NCBI GenBank assembly: GCA_936450465.1
Contig: OW388297.1
Coordinates: forward strand, 28,786,387 to 28,850,386
DNA length: 64,000 nt
DNA from: Gibbula magus
Lineage: Eukaryota > Mollusca > Gastropoda > Trochida > Trochidae
Direction: 5' to 3'
Shown here: in pieces, positions 1 through 9,704 of the stretch
How positions within the stretch are numbered: the stretch's first letter is position 1
Layout of the letters: each line of letters starts with the position of its first letter
Made by a program: the position numbers and the translations under genes
Notes under the pieces: generated by a model
The model's database searches: none
What the model was told of the DNA's origin: nothing
What the model saw: only the letters and a program-made list of their open reading frames with translations

Positions 1-490
1 TAACGGGCCTGAATTTCTAAACACAGATTTCTTAAGGAAATACTGCAAGGCCTAAATCAGCTAGTAATGGAGACTGGCAAGAGTTATGCCTTGCATTGGG
101 AAGTTGTACTTACTTAAACTGAAAGCTATCAAACATAAAAACAGATAATTTCAAAGTGTAAGTACACCTCCATAATAAAATATAAAAAAGGTGGTGAGTA
201 AATTAAATGTTCAAGTCCAAAAGACAGCAAGAATTTTTGAATATTAAATGATAGTAAAGATAAGAAGTGAAGCGACATGGCTTGGGGGGTCGGGATGGGG
301 ACTGGGGGGTGGGGGTATACCCCAAACAGAAGGCCCCACGGCTTCAACTGAAACATGGAAAAAACTCAAAAAGCGGATCCAAAACCACCAATTTCACTTA
401 AGGAAAACTTCGATGTTTCGAGCCGTATAACTGACGTCACAGTTTAGCTTAACTGAAAAGGTCGGATCTGGAGCCGGATTCTGAGCTTGA
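1..490. other. Left flank without recognisable gene
   Basis: I recognise no gene or element end here. The only clear structure is the G-rich tract at 284-323. Short open frames on both strands (129-356 minus, 248-430 plus) look like chance frames, and the minus one is biased only by the C/G run. This stretch does not resemble the modules to its right. Confidence 0.5.
284..323 (+). other. G-quadruplex-capable tract with adjoining palindrome
   Basis: Five G-runs (284-289, 292-294, 297-300, 304-309, 311-315) are separated by loops of 1-3 bases, which satisfies the usual G-quadruplex pattern. The last run enters a perfect 12-bp palindrome, GGGGTATACCCC, at 312-323. This is the only such G-rich stretch I saw in an otherwise AT-rich window. 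Function is unknown. Confidence 0.6.
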
Positions 491-1140
491 CTTGTGACTT
501 GGTGCATCTAAATCGACTACAGTGTAAATATCGTATGAGTTTGTTCCAAGATGTATCTCTCAGTTCGCGCGGAATAGCTTTTCACTCGAACTGGTATGAT
601 TGAATACATAGTGCCATGTATATCTGTGGAGAAATTAGAATTTTAAAGGTTTCCGGGAGGCCACGTTGAACCGGACATTGTCGATACTGTTGTCCGGTTA
701 TTCGAGTTTAAGTATGAGTCTTTTCACTTGGATATCATCTAATTCAACTAGTGTGTAAATATCATATGAATTCCTTCCAGTATGTATATCTCAGTTCGCG
801 TAGAATACATTTCCACTCGAACTGGCATGACTTAAAGCTTAATAGCATGTGTATCTTTGGAGAAATAAGAATTTTAAAGAATTCCAGTAAGGCCACGATG
901 AACCAGACAGTGTTGAGACTGGTGTCCGGTTATTCGTGTCTTAGCATGATTCTTTACACTTGCAAACTCTTCTAAATCGACTATTGTATAAATATCATAT
1001 GAATTTCGAACGGGTTTTACCTCACATAACGCGTAGAATAGATTTTAACTCGAACTGGTATGACTTATTGCTCTGTAAATTGTATATCTTTCGAGAAATA
1101 AGAAAATTCGATTTGTTTAAAAACCTAGGTAAACATTCAA
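490..1140 (+). repeat. Tandem repeat, about 231 bp, three diverged copies
   Basis: The phrase ACTCGAACTGG recurs at 584, 815 and 1048, giving spacings of 231 and 233 bp. Around it each copy repeats a 'cagttcgcg...gaata' block, a 'gagaaat.agaa' block and, in the first two copies, a 'ccggttattcg' block. Copies are clearly diverged, so the array is old. It is unrelated to the 328-bp unit of the main array. Short plus-strand open frames in it are by-products of the repeat. Confidence 0.75.
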
Positions 1141-2317
1141 AGTTATCATACTTTGAAAGATAATTGTGAAAAAGTTAATAGGATTTCGCTAATAAGATAT
1201 GAAACTTGTTGTTCCCCAATGCTTCAGCTGCTTATACATCTAAGTTTCAGCTCTCAGATGCAAATATCTTCGGCGTGGTGTTTCCGCAAAAATGCACAGG
1301 GTCAAAACATTTGAAAACGTTAAAATTTAAATATGGCGTCGAAACCACCTACGACTCCGCAATGGTAACATATTTTGCTTGTCTAGTTATTAAGCATCTT
1401 TTAAAACAAGTTGAGAGTCTCTAGTGTGTCACTGGGATTTTTAAGAGCGAAATTTAACATGTCAAAATCAGACGAATTTAAAGAAAATCAAAATGGCGGC
1501 TAAACCACGTGACCTACGAATTTGTCATGATTTACTTTTTTGCTTGTAGTGTTCTTGCGCATCTTTTGCAAAAAGTTTAAAGTCTCTAAGTACATTTAAA
1601 AAAAAATTCCTATGTAAAAAGTGTTTCTTTATTATGACCGGAAATGACTGTACGCGAGCGATTTTATTATTGATTCATAAAGACCATAGTACTGTCTCAC
1701 TTTCCTGAAAAAATCGTTCAATTCGATAGTCAGGTTTTTGAATTATCGCCCCTGAAAGTTTGCGGTTTTCAAAAGTTGCCTGATTTTGAAAGGTCACTGT
1801 GAAAAAAGTATTAGGAATTCGCACAAACAATAACAAACTTGTTATTCCCCAATGTGTCAGCTATATATAAATAAAGTTTCAGCTCTTTGGTGCAAATATC
1901 TTCGGAGTGGTGTTTCCGCAAAGGTACATGGGGTCCGAAAATTTGAAAAAGGTAGAAAATCCAAGATGGCGGCTAAACCACGTGACTGACGACTTCGCCA
2001 TGATTTACTTTATTGCTCACAATGTCATTGCGGATCTTTTGGTAAAAGTTCCAAGTCTCTAGGTGCATTTTGAAAAAAAATCCCATGTTAAAAATCGGAA
2101 TTTGGATTCGAACTGGACCTTTAATGGGTGAACTGTTTGGGCCCAAAAGCTTCGCGGCAAAACTACACAGTTAGGGCTATCAGCCTGTAAAGTTTGGATG
2201 TAATAGCTGCATTCCTTCTTGCCAAAGTGCCACTGACAAAATCCGTGGAATAATAATAAAAAAAAACAAAAACACGCCAATAACAATAAGGATTCAGCAT
2301 AAATGCTGAATCCTTAA
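1141..2317 (+). mobile_element. Family 2 element, 3' part (left flank copy)
   Basis: The body consists of monomers carrying an ATGGCGGC-CACGTGAC pair (1493-1513 and 1966-1986, with a degraded copy near 1334). It is followed by the family 2 tail: an A-rich/TAA tract, CACGCCAATAACAAT, and a 3' hairpin at 2288-2315 with 13-bp arms AAGGATTCAGCAT/ATGCTGAATCCTT and a two-base loop. I did not find a family 2 head upstream, so this copy is 5'-truncated or its head lies beyond recognition. The same sequence, diverged, appears reverse-complemented at 62846-64000. Confidence 0.6.
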
Positions 2318-2370
2318 TAAGGATTCGCATAATAACAATACGTCTTCCAGACTATGTCTTGAAGACCTAA
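2318..2370 (+). repeat. Solitary family 1 type 3' hairpin
   Basis: An AATAACAAT lead and a hairpin with left arm CGTCTTCCAGAC and right arm GTCTTGAAGACC (about 2341-2368) stand directly before the first family 1 head. No matching head lies upstream in the window, so this is the closing end of an older or outer element. It begins with a fragment reading AAGGATTC at about 2320, which suggests a scar from family 2. Confidence 0.6.
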
Positions 2371-2404
2371 CTAGGATTGACGCGTCAATACTTAGGTCTT
2401 CAAG
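2354..2404 (+). other. 51-bp cruciform-capable junction of 3' hairpin and head
   Basis: Where a 3' hairpin precedes a head, its right arm GTCTTGAAGACCTAA, the spacer CTAGG, the head palindrome, AC and the head arm TTAGGTCTTCAAGAC form one long imperfect inverted repeat with perfect 15-bp outer arms and a 7-bp inner stem. The right arm can alternatively pair with its own left arm upstream. Similar junctions occur before the heads at 6599, 15421 (variant), 17014, 18243, 19472, 24004, 25233, 29477, 59748 and 61289. Confidence 0.7.
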
Positions 2405-3547
2405 ACTTCTAATTGACCTTGAACTCCATGCTGGACTCCCGGTTATTCGCCAGTTAGTATGCTTTAAAATGAGCTATCAAACATGTATCTATCTTCAGTA
2501 GTTATTTTATAAAAATTCTCCAAAGACAATGACCCTCTTTAAATGTAACAATTGATTATTAATGGACCCCTACATGATCTTTCTCACGATTAAGACAAAA
2601 TGGTTAATATTTTCATACAAAGGTGTCACATAGACAAACTTGTGGTTTAATTTCCACTAAATTAGATGTAACCAACTCTCCCTTTGAACATACAGTAGAA
2701 ATACACACTTTTAAAAAATGACCATGTTCAAGGACATATTTTCAAAAATTTAGGAAGAAATGTAAAATTCGGCGACAACAGTCCTCTCAGGAATTCGTTT
2801 ATCTTCAAAATGAGCTATCACACATAGCTGTATGTGTTGCCGTGAATTAGGAGAAGACTTTCAAAGACGCGTACCCTCAAAACCGCGAAAGTTCACAAAA
2901 TTTTCAGTTTTATCGAAATAGCAAAAAATCTATTATTACGGCCGAAAACAGCTATAGGCCTTATCGATGGGGAATGTTGTTGCCCACATAGTGGTGAAAG
3001 TTTTGTGCAAATATATTGATTAGTTTTCGAGATATTAAGGTATAAAGTTTTAACTTCAAGGGGAGATAACTAGCGAAAGAAGTCGAAAATGAAAAATCGG
3101 CCACAACAGTCCTCTCAGGAATTCATTTATCTTTAAAATGAGCTATCACACATAGCTGTATGTATTGCCGTGAATGAGGAGAAGATTTTCAAAGACGGGT
3201 ACCCTCAAAACCGCGAAAGTTCACAAAATTTTCAGTTTTTTCGAAATAGCACAAAATCTATATATACGGCCGAAAAAATGACATTAACCTTTTTGATAGG
3301 GAATGTTGTTGCGCACATTTTGGTGAAAGTTTTATGAAAATATCTTGATAAGTTTTCGAGATATTGAGGTTTGAAGTTTCAACTTCAAGGGGAGATAACT
3401 CAAGAACTAGGTCAAAATTCGAAAATCTGGCTCGTGCATTTCAAGATATTGTCACAAGCTATCATCCCTGAAAGTTTGAAGAAAATCGGTCAAGCCGTTA
3501 ATGCTGGAGCGAACGCACAAGAAATCTGCAAAGAATAATAATAATAA
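2371..3547 (+). mobile_element. Family 1 module 1 (S type), rolling-circle-like non-autonomous element
   Basis: The head palindrome ATTGACGCGTCAAT (2376-2389) is followed by the arm TTAGGTCTTCAAGAC. Block A runs to 2769, then two 328-bp units start at 2770 and 3098. The tail contains ATCCCTGAAAG and AAATCGGTCAAGCCG, and a short (TAA)n closes the module with no 3' hairpin of its own. The architecture fits Helentron-associated non-autonomous elements. No transposase or Rep is encoded. Its head region shares variants (CTCCCGGTTATTCG, CCAGTTAGTATG) with module 10 about 14 kb away, so the two are recent relatives. Confidence 0.6.
2770..3425 (+). repeat. 328-bp core tandem units (module 1)
   Basis: The phrase CGGC[CG]ACAACAGTCCTCTC begins at 2770 and 3098, exactly 328 bp apart. 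Each unit runs from there through GAGCTATCACACATAGCTG and CGTACCCTCAAAACC, to TTCGAGATATT and GGGGAGATAACT. The first unit is of the internal class (TTATTACGGCC, GTTGCCCAC). The second is of the terminal class (TATATACGGCC, GTTGCGCAC). Confidence 0.85.
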
Positions 3548-5059
3548 CTAGGATTGACGCGTCAATACTTAGGTCTTCAAGACTTCTGCTTGACCTTGAA
3601 CTCCATGCTGGACTCTCGGTTATTCGCCAGTTATTATGCTTTAAAATGAGCTATCAAACATGTCTCTATCTTCAGTAGTTATTTTACAAAACTTCTCCAA
3701 AGACAATGACCCTCTTTAAATGTAACAATTGATTATTAATGGACCCCTACATGATCTTTCTCACGATGAAGACAAAATGGTTAATATTTTCATACAAAGG
3801 TGTCACATAGACAAACTTGTGGTTTAATTTCCACTAAATTAGATGTAACCAACTCTCCCTTTGAACATACAGTAGAAATACACACTTTTAAAAAATGACC
3901 ATGTTCAAGGACATATTTTCAAAAATTTAGGAAGAAATTCAAAATTCGGCCACAACAGTCCTCTCAGGAATTCGTTTATCTTCAAAATGAGCTATCACAC
4001 ATAGCTGTATGTGTTGCCGTGAATTAGGAGAAGACTTTCAAAGACGCGTACCCTCAAAACCGCGAAAGTTCACAAAATTGTCAGTTTTATCGAAATAGCA
4101 AAAAATCTATTGTTACGGCCGAAAACAGCTATAGGCCTTATCGATGGAGAATGTTGTTGCCCACATAGTGGTGAAAGTTTTGTGCAAATATATTGATTAG
4201 TTTTCGAGATATTAAGGTATAAAGTTTTAACTTCAAGGGGAGATAACTCGCGAAAGAAGTCGAAAATGAAAAATCGGCCACAACAGTCCTCTCAGGAATT
4301 CATTTATCTTTAAAATGAGCTATCACACATAGCTGTAAGTATTGCCGTGAATTAGAAGAAGATTTTCAAAGACACGTACCCTCAAAACCGGGAAAGTACA
4401 CCGAAAATTCAGTTTTATCGAAATAGCAAAAAATCTATCATTACGGCCGAAAACCAATATAGGCTTAATCGATGCGGAATGTAGTTGCGCACATATTGGT
4501 GAAAGTTTTGTGCAAATATATTGATTAGTTTTCGAGATATTAAGGTATAAAGTTTTAACTTCAAGGGGAGATAACTCGCGAAAGAAGTCGAAAATGAAAA
4601 ATCGGCCACAACAGTCCTCTCAGGAATTCATTTATCTTTAAAATGAGCTATCACACATAGCTGTATGTATTGCCGTGAATGAGGAGAAGATTTTCAAAGA
4701 CGGGTACCCTCAAAACCGCGAGAGTTCACAAAATTTTCAGTTTTTTCGAAATAGCACAAAATCTATATATACGGCCGAAAAAATGACATTAACCTTTTTG
4801 ATAGGGAATGTTGTTGCGCACATTTTGGTGAAAGTTTTAAGAAAATATCTTGATAAATTTTAAGTTTTCGAGATATTGAGGTTTGAAGTTTCAACTTCAA
4901 GGGGAGATAACTCAAGAACTAGGTCGAAATTCAAAAATGTGGCTCGTGCATTTCAAGATATTGTCACAAGCTATCATCCCTGAAAGTTTGAAGAAAATCG
5001 GTCAAGCCGTTACTGCTGGAGCGAACGCACAAGAAATCTGCAAAGAATAATAATAATAA
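3548..5059 (+). mobile_element. Family 1 module 2 (S type, three core units)
   Basis: The head is at 3553-3566. Block A is nearly the same as in module 1. Three 328-bp units start at 3947, 4275 and 4603, exactly 328 bp apart. The middle unit has its own signature (AAACCAATATAGGC, GATGCGG) seen at the same position in other three-unit modules. The module ends in (TAA)n and runs directly into the next head without a 3' hairpin. Confidence 0.65.
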
Positions 5060-6593
5060 CTAGGATTGACGCGTCAATACTTAGGTCTTCAAGACTTCTG
5101 CTTGACCTAGAACTCCATGTTGGACTCAGGGTTATTCGTCTGTTTCTCCGCTTTAAAATGAGCTATCAAACATGTCTCTATCTTCAGTAGTTTTTTTACA
5201 AAAATTCTCCAAAGAGGGTACCCCTCTGAAAATGGAAAAATCACGTATTTATGGACCCTACATGATCTTTCTGACGATTAAGACAAAACTATGAACATTT
5301 TCATAATAAGGTGTAACATAGGAGATGTTATACTTTGATTTCCACGTAAGTAGATGATATCATCATTAAGATTGCATACATATTTAATATGTTACGCTGT
5401 TCTGAATATTCAGGAAAATACTCAAAAATGCTCATTTTCGGACCCCTAGACATCGCTCGCGATGTTTGAGGCTTAACTATCAACTTTTTGATGAAAGCGG
5501 CCAACAAAAAAGTTTTTCTTCTTGAAATTGTGCATACGTAGGTGTCTATAAACTTTCAATAGCATGAAACGTTAAGCAGTTATGAACCTATCAACTTTGT
5601 TGAAAATGGCGATTTTCGAAAAATGACAATCTTCTATGGCTTGTCACACGTAGACTATGACAGACACATGCTTGAAAGTTATTGTCCTTTCTAAACTGAT
5701 ATCTCTCCTTCAAAATGAGCTATTAAACATGTTTGTATCTTCAATGGTTTGCGATCGAAAATTCTTCTAAAACTATGCCCCTCAACAGTTCTCAAAATCA
5801 CGAAATTTCACATATTTTGGTCAAATGATAAATTTTGGATTAAACTATCAACTTTTACATGATAAAGATCTAAAACAGAAATGTCGGGTAATGTATCTGC
5901 ATCCGATTGCAATAAGTAACTTTGACGTATCTTTATTTGTAACAGAGTTACGTCCCTTTGAACATGATGCCTAAATTCGAACTTATAAAAAAGGACCATT
6001 TTGAAGGGCAGATAACCGAAATTCTAGGACGAAATTCAAAATTCGGCCTCAAGAGCGTTCTTAACAATTCATTTATCTTTAAAATAAGCTATAATATATA
6101 GATGTACTATTAAAATTGAAGGAGGAGTACACTTTCAAAGACGCATACCCTAAAAACCGCGAAATTGCAAACAATTTTCAGTTTTTGGAAAATAGCAAAA
6201 AATCTATCATTACGGCCGAAAACCGCTATAGGCCCAATCGATGGGGAATGTTTTTGCCCACATTTTGGTGAAAGTTTTATTAAAATATCTTGATAACTTT
6301 TCGAGGTATTGAGGTTTGAAGTTTCAACTTCAAGGGGAGATAACTCAAGAACCAGATCGAAATCTCAAAAAATGGCTCGACAAAATCGAATTTGGATTAC
6401 TGGCTACAATCCCTGAAAATTTCATGCAAATCGGCCCAGTCGTTACTTCAGGAGAGCGCGCACCAAAAACGTACAAATAATAAGAAGAAAAAACCGGATA
6501 ATAACAATAGGTCTTCCAGACATACGTCTTGAAGACCTAATAAGAAACACGATAGGAACAATAGGTCTTCAGACATTCGTCTTGAAGACCTAA
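5060..6593 (+). mobile_element. Family 1 module 3 (L type) with two 3' hairpins
   Basis: The head is at 5065-5078. The body is the long version: block B with GACCCCTAGACATCGC, AACTATCAACTTTTTGATGA and a run reading GACTATGACAGACAC, then one core unit from about 6050. Its closest relative is module 27 (40989-42424), with which it shares CATCGCTCGCGATG and GCGATCGAAAATTC. The tail is followed by two hairpins at 6509-6538 and 6563-6591. Confidence 0.6.
6509..6591 (+). repeat. Two family 1 3' hairpins (module 3 end)
   Basis: Both hairpins have the arms AGGTCTTC/GAAGACCT extended by an inner CAGAC or AGAC/GTCT pairing with a bulged T. The first is preceded by CCGGATAATAACAAT and the second by AAACACGATAGGAACAAT, the two lead types found throughout the window. 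Confidence 0.75.
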
Positions 6594-8098
6594 CTAGGAT
6601 TGACGCGTCAATACTTAGGTCTTCAAGACTTCTACTTGATCTTGAACTCCATGCTGGACTCTCGGTTATTCACCAGTTTCTCGGCTTTAAAATGAGCTAT
6701 CAAACATGTCTCTGTCTTTAGTAGTTTTTTTACAAAAAATATCCAAAGACAATGACCCTCTTAAAATGTAACAATTGCTTATTAATGGACCCCTACATGA
6801 TCTTTCTCAGGATTAAGACAAAATGGTTAATATTTTCATACTAAGTTGCAACATAGAAAGTATTGTGCTTTAATTTCCACTTAGGTAGATGTAACCAACT
6901 CTCCCTTTGAACATACAGTAGAATAACACACTTTTAAAAAATGACCATGTTTAAGGACATATTTTTAAAATTTTAGGAAGAAATTCAAAATTCGGCCACA
7001 ACAGTCCTCTCAGGAATTCATTTATCTTTAAAATGAGCTATCACACATAGCTGTATGTATTGCCGTGAATAAGGAGAAGACTTTTAAAGACGCGTACCCT
7101 CAAAAACGCGAAAGTTAAAAAAAATTCAGTTTTATCGAAATAGCAAAAAATCTATTGTTACGGCCGAAAATCGCTATAGGCTAAATCGATGAGGAATGTT
7201 GTTGCCCACATAGTGGTGAAAGTTTTGTGCAAATATATTAATTAGTTCTCGAGATATTAAGGTACAAACTTTAGACTTCAAGGGGAGATAACTCGCGAAA
7301 GAAGTCGAAAATCAAAAATCGGCCACAACAGTCCTCTCAGGAATTCATTTATCTTTAAAATGAGCTATCACACATAGCTGTATGTATTGCCGTGAATTAG
7401 GAGAAGATTTTCAAAGACGTGTACCCTCAAAACCGCGAAAGTAAAACAAAAATTCAGTTTTATCGAAGTAGCAAAAAATCTATCATTACGGCCGAAAACC
7501 AATATAGGCCTAATCGATGCGGAATGTTGTTGCCCACATATTGGTGAAAGTTTTGTGCAAATATATTGATTAGTTCTCGAGATATTAAGGTATAAAGTTT
7601 CAACTTCAAGGGGGAATAACTCGCGAAAGAAGTCGAAAATCAAAAATCGGACACAACAGTCCTCTCAGGAATTAATTTATCTTTAAAATGAGCTATCACA
7701 CATAGCTGTATGTATTGCCGTGAATGAGGAGAAGATTTTCAAAGACGCGTACCCTCAAAACCGCGAAAGTACACCAAAAATTCAGTTTTTTCGAAATAGC
7801 AAGAAATCTATATATACGGCCGAAAAAATGACATTAACTTTTTTTGTGGGGAATGCTGTTGCGCACATTTTGGTGAAAGTTTTAAGAAAATATATTGATT
7901 AGTATTCGAGTTATGAAGGTTTAAAGTTTTAACTTCAAGGGGAGATAACTCGCGAAAGAAGTCGAAAATCAAAAAAGTGGCTCGTTAAAATCTAAGTTGG
8001 GTCACAGGCTATCATCCGTGAAAGTTTGAAGAAAATCGGTCAAGCCGTTAATGCTGGAGCGACGACACAAAAAATCTGCAAACAATAATAATAATAAA
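6594..8098 (+). mobile_element. Family 1 module 4 (S type, three core units)
   Basis: The head is at 6599-6612. Core units start at 6993, 7320 and 7648. The last unit carries the variant AACTTTTTTTGTGGGG and the tail reads GAGCGACGACACAA. The (TAA)n tract at its end is followed immediately by a complete family 2 element, with no family 1 hairpin in between. Confidence 0.6.
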
Positions 8099-9704
8099 AT
8101 ATAGTCACAAGTGACGATAAAAGGATTCAGCGCATAGATGAGTAAATCATTTGAAATGTAATCAATTAAGCCATTGTCACATTAATATTGCACAACTTGT
8201 AAAGAAAGTTGCATGTCTCTAGCATTTGTCTAGGATTATTGAGACTCGCATTTCAATGTTCAAAACTTCATATTTGTTAACCCCTGAATAAAAACCAAAA
8301 ATGTGGCCGAACTATTAATTTGTATATGATAATGACTTGAAATGGAATTGTTGAGCAAATATTGGGAACAAATTGCAATAAAGAACTGAGACATAAGTCT
8401 ATATGTGACAGAGTTATGTCCCTTTGAATATAAAGCCAAAACACGAACATCTAAAAAAGGACCATATTCAAGGGGAGATAATTTAAGTTCTAGGACGAAA
8501 TTCCAAAATTTGGCTCGTTACTTTGTTAAGCACTTATTCAGCTTTAAGATGAGCTATCACACTTGTCTGTACATGTTGCCGTTAGTGAGAAGAAGATTTT
8601 TAAAGACACACACCCTCAAAATCGCAAAATTTCAGTACATTTTCAGTTGGTTTCGAAAATGTCCAAATTGTTCCGGAACTATCAACTTTTATATGATAAT
8701 GATTTGCAATCGAATTGTTGAGCAAATACCGGGGAACAAATAGCAATAATTAACTTTGAAATTAGTTTATATGTGGCAGAGTTATGTCCCTTTGAACATA
8801 AAGCCAAAAAACAAACATTTAAAAAATGACCATATTCAAGGGGAGATAATTTTAGTTCTAGAACGAAATTTAAAAATTTGGCTCGTTACTTTGTTAACCA
8901 TTTATTCAGCTTTAAAATGAGCTATCACACGTGTCTGTACATGTTGCTGTTAGTGAGAAGAAGATTTTTAAAGACGCACACCTTCAAAATCGCGAAATTT
9001 CAGTACATTTGCAGTTTTTTTCAAATTGTGAAAAGGAATGACTGTTCGCGAGCGATTTTATTTTTGATTTATAACGACCATAGTATACTCTTACTCTCCT
9101 GAAAAAATCATGAAATTCGACGGGTAGGTATTTGAGTTATGTCCCTTTGAAGTTTTCGCATTTTTCAAAATCGACCAACTTTGAGTGCTCACTGTTCAAA
9201 AAGTATTGAGAGTACGCTCTTGAGAAAACACACCATGCATTCACCAATGCCTCAGCTACATACATATATAAGTTTCAGCGTCGTGGTGCAAGTATTTTCT
9301 GAGAAGAAGATTGTCAAAGATGCGTGGGGTCGGGAAATTTTACAGAAACGCTAAAAACAATATGGCGCCGAAACCACGTGATGAACGATTTCATCGTGAT
9401 TTACTTTTTTGCTCGCATTGACAATGCGCATCTTTATGAAAAAGTTGCAAGTCTCTAGCTGCATTTTGAAGAATTTTCCCATGTTAAAAATCGAAATGTA
9501 GAATCGAACTGGACCTTTAATGGTTTGGACGATTGGTCCCAAAAGCTTCGGCATGAAACTACGCAGTAAGGGTGATCATCTTGCAAAGTTTGGTAGTATT
9601 AGCTTCATTCCTTCTGGTAGAAGTCGTGTTCACAAAATCCGTGGAATAATAATAAAACACGCCAATAACAATAAGGATTCAGAACTTTAGTTCTGAATCC
9701 TTAA
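8099..9704 (+). mobile_element. Family 2 element, full length (copy A)
   Basis: It starts ATATAG, then the head hairpin GTCAC-AA-GTGAC (8104-8115) and the arm AAGGATTCAG (8121-8130). The body contains two about 368-bp repeats (GTTATGTCCCTTTGAA at 8413 and 8781) and one CACGTG monomer (about 9360-9480). It ends with TAATAATAAAA, CACGCCAATAACAAT and a perfect 14-bp-stem hairpin at 9673-9702 (arms AAGGATTCAGAACT/AGTTCTGAATCCTT, loop TT). Head arm and 3' hairpin are inverted complements over GGATTCAG. It lies precisely between a family 1 (TAA)n tract and the next family 1 head. The open frames inside are short and unrelated to any family I know. Confidence 0.65.

Noticed and set aside
2288..2315. 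Rho-independent terminators at the GATTCAG and GTCTTC hairpins
   Set aside because: No T-run follows the stems on the relevant strand, no genes precede them, and the hairpins pair with element head arms instead.
2354..2404. Integron attC-like site (ACCTAAC ... near GTTAGGT on the other strand)
   Set aside because: The short core boxes occur by virtue of the CCTAA/TTAGG inverted repeat. There is no integrase and no gene cassettes, and the surrounding DNA is eukaryotic-type repeats.
2371..2404. Classical TIR DNA transposon (MITE) ends
   Set aside because: The complementary arms are not at the extreme termini (the head arm lies behind CTAGG and a palindrome), and I could not find a consistent target-site duplication. 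It remains a possible alternative if exact ends are redefined from dispersed copies.
4415..4609. 64-codon minus-strand frame repeated in many S modules (also 21482, 26095, 27596, 30339, 31840, 34689)
   Set aside because: It is part of the middle-class 328-bp unit, and the near-identical copies reflect recent duplication. A plus-strand frame of similar length lies in the next unit. No coding signature is visible.
8405..8743. 112-codon plus-strand frame in family 2 copy A as an element-encoded protein
   Set aside because: It spans the border of a tandem repeat, has no Rep, helicase or endonuclease motif, and the second repeat copy (8878-9102) is open for only part of it.
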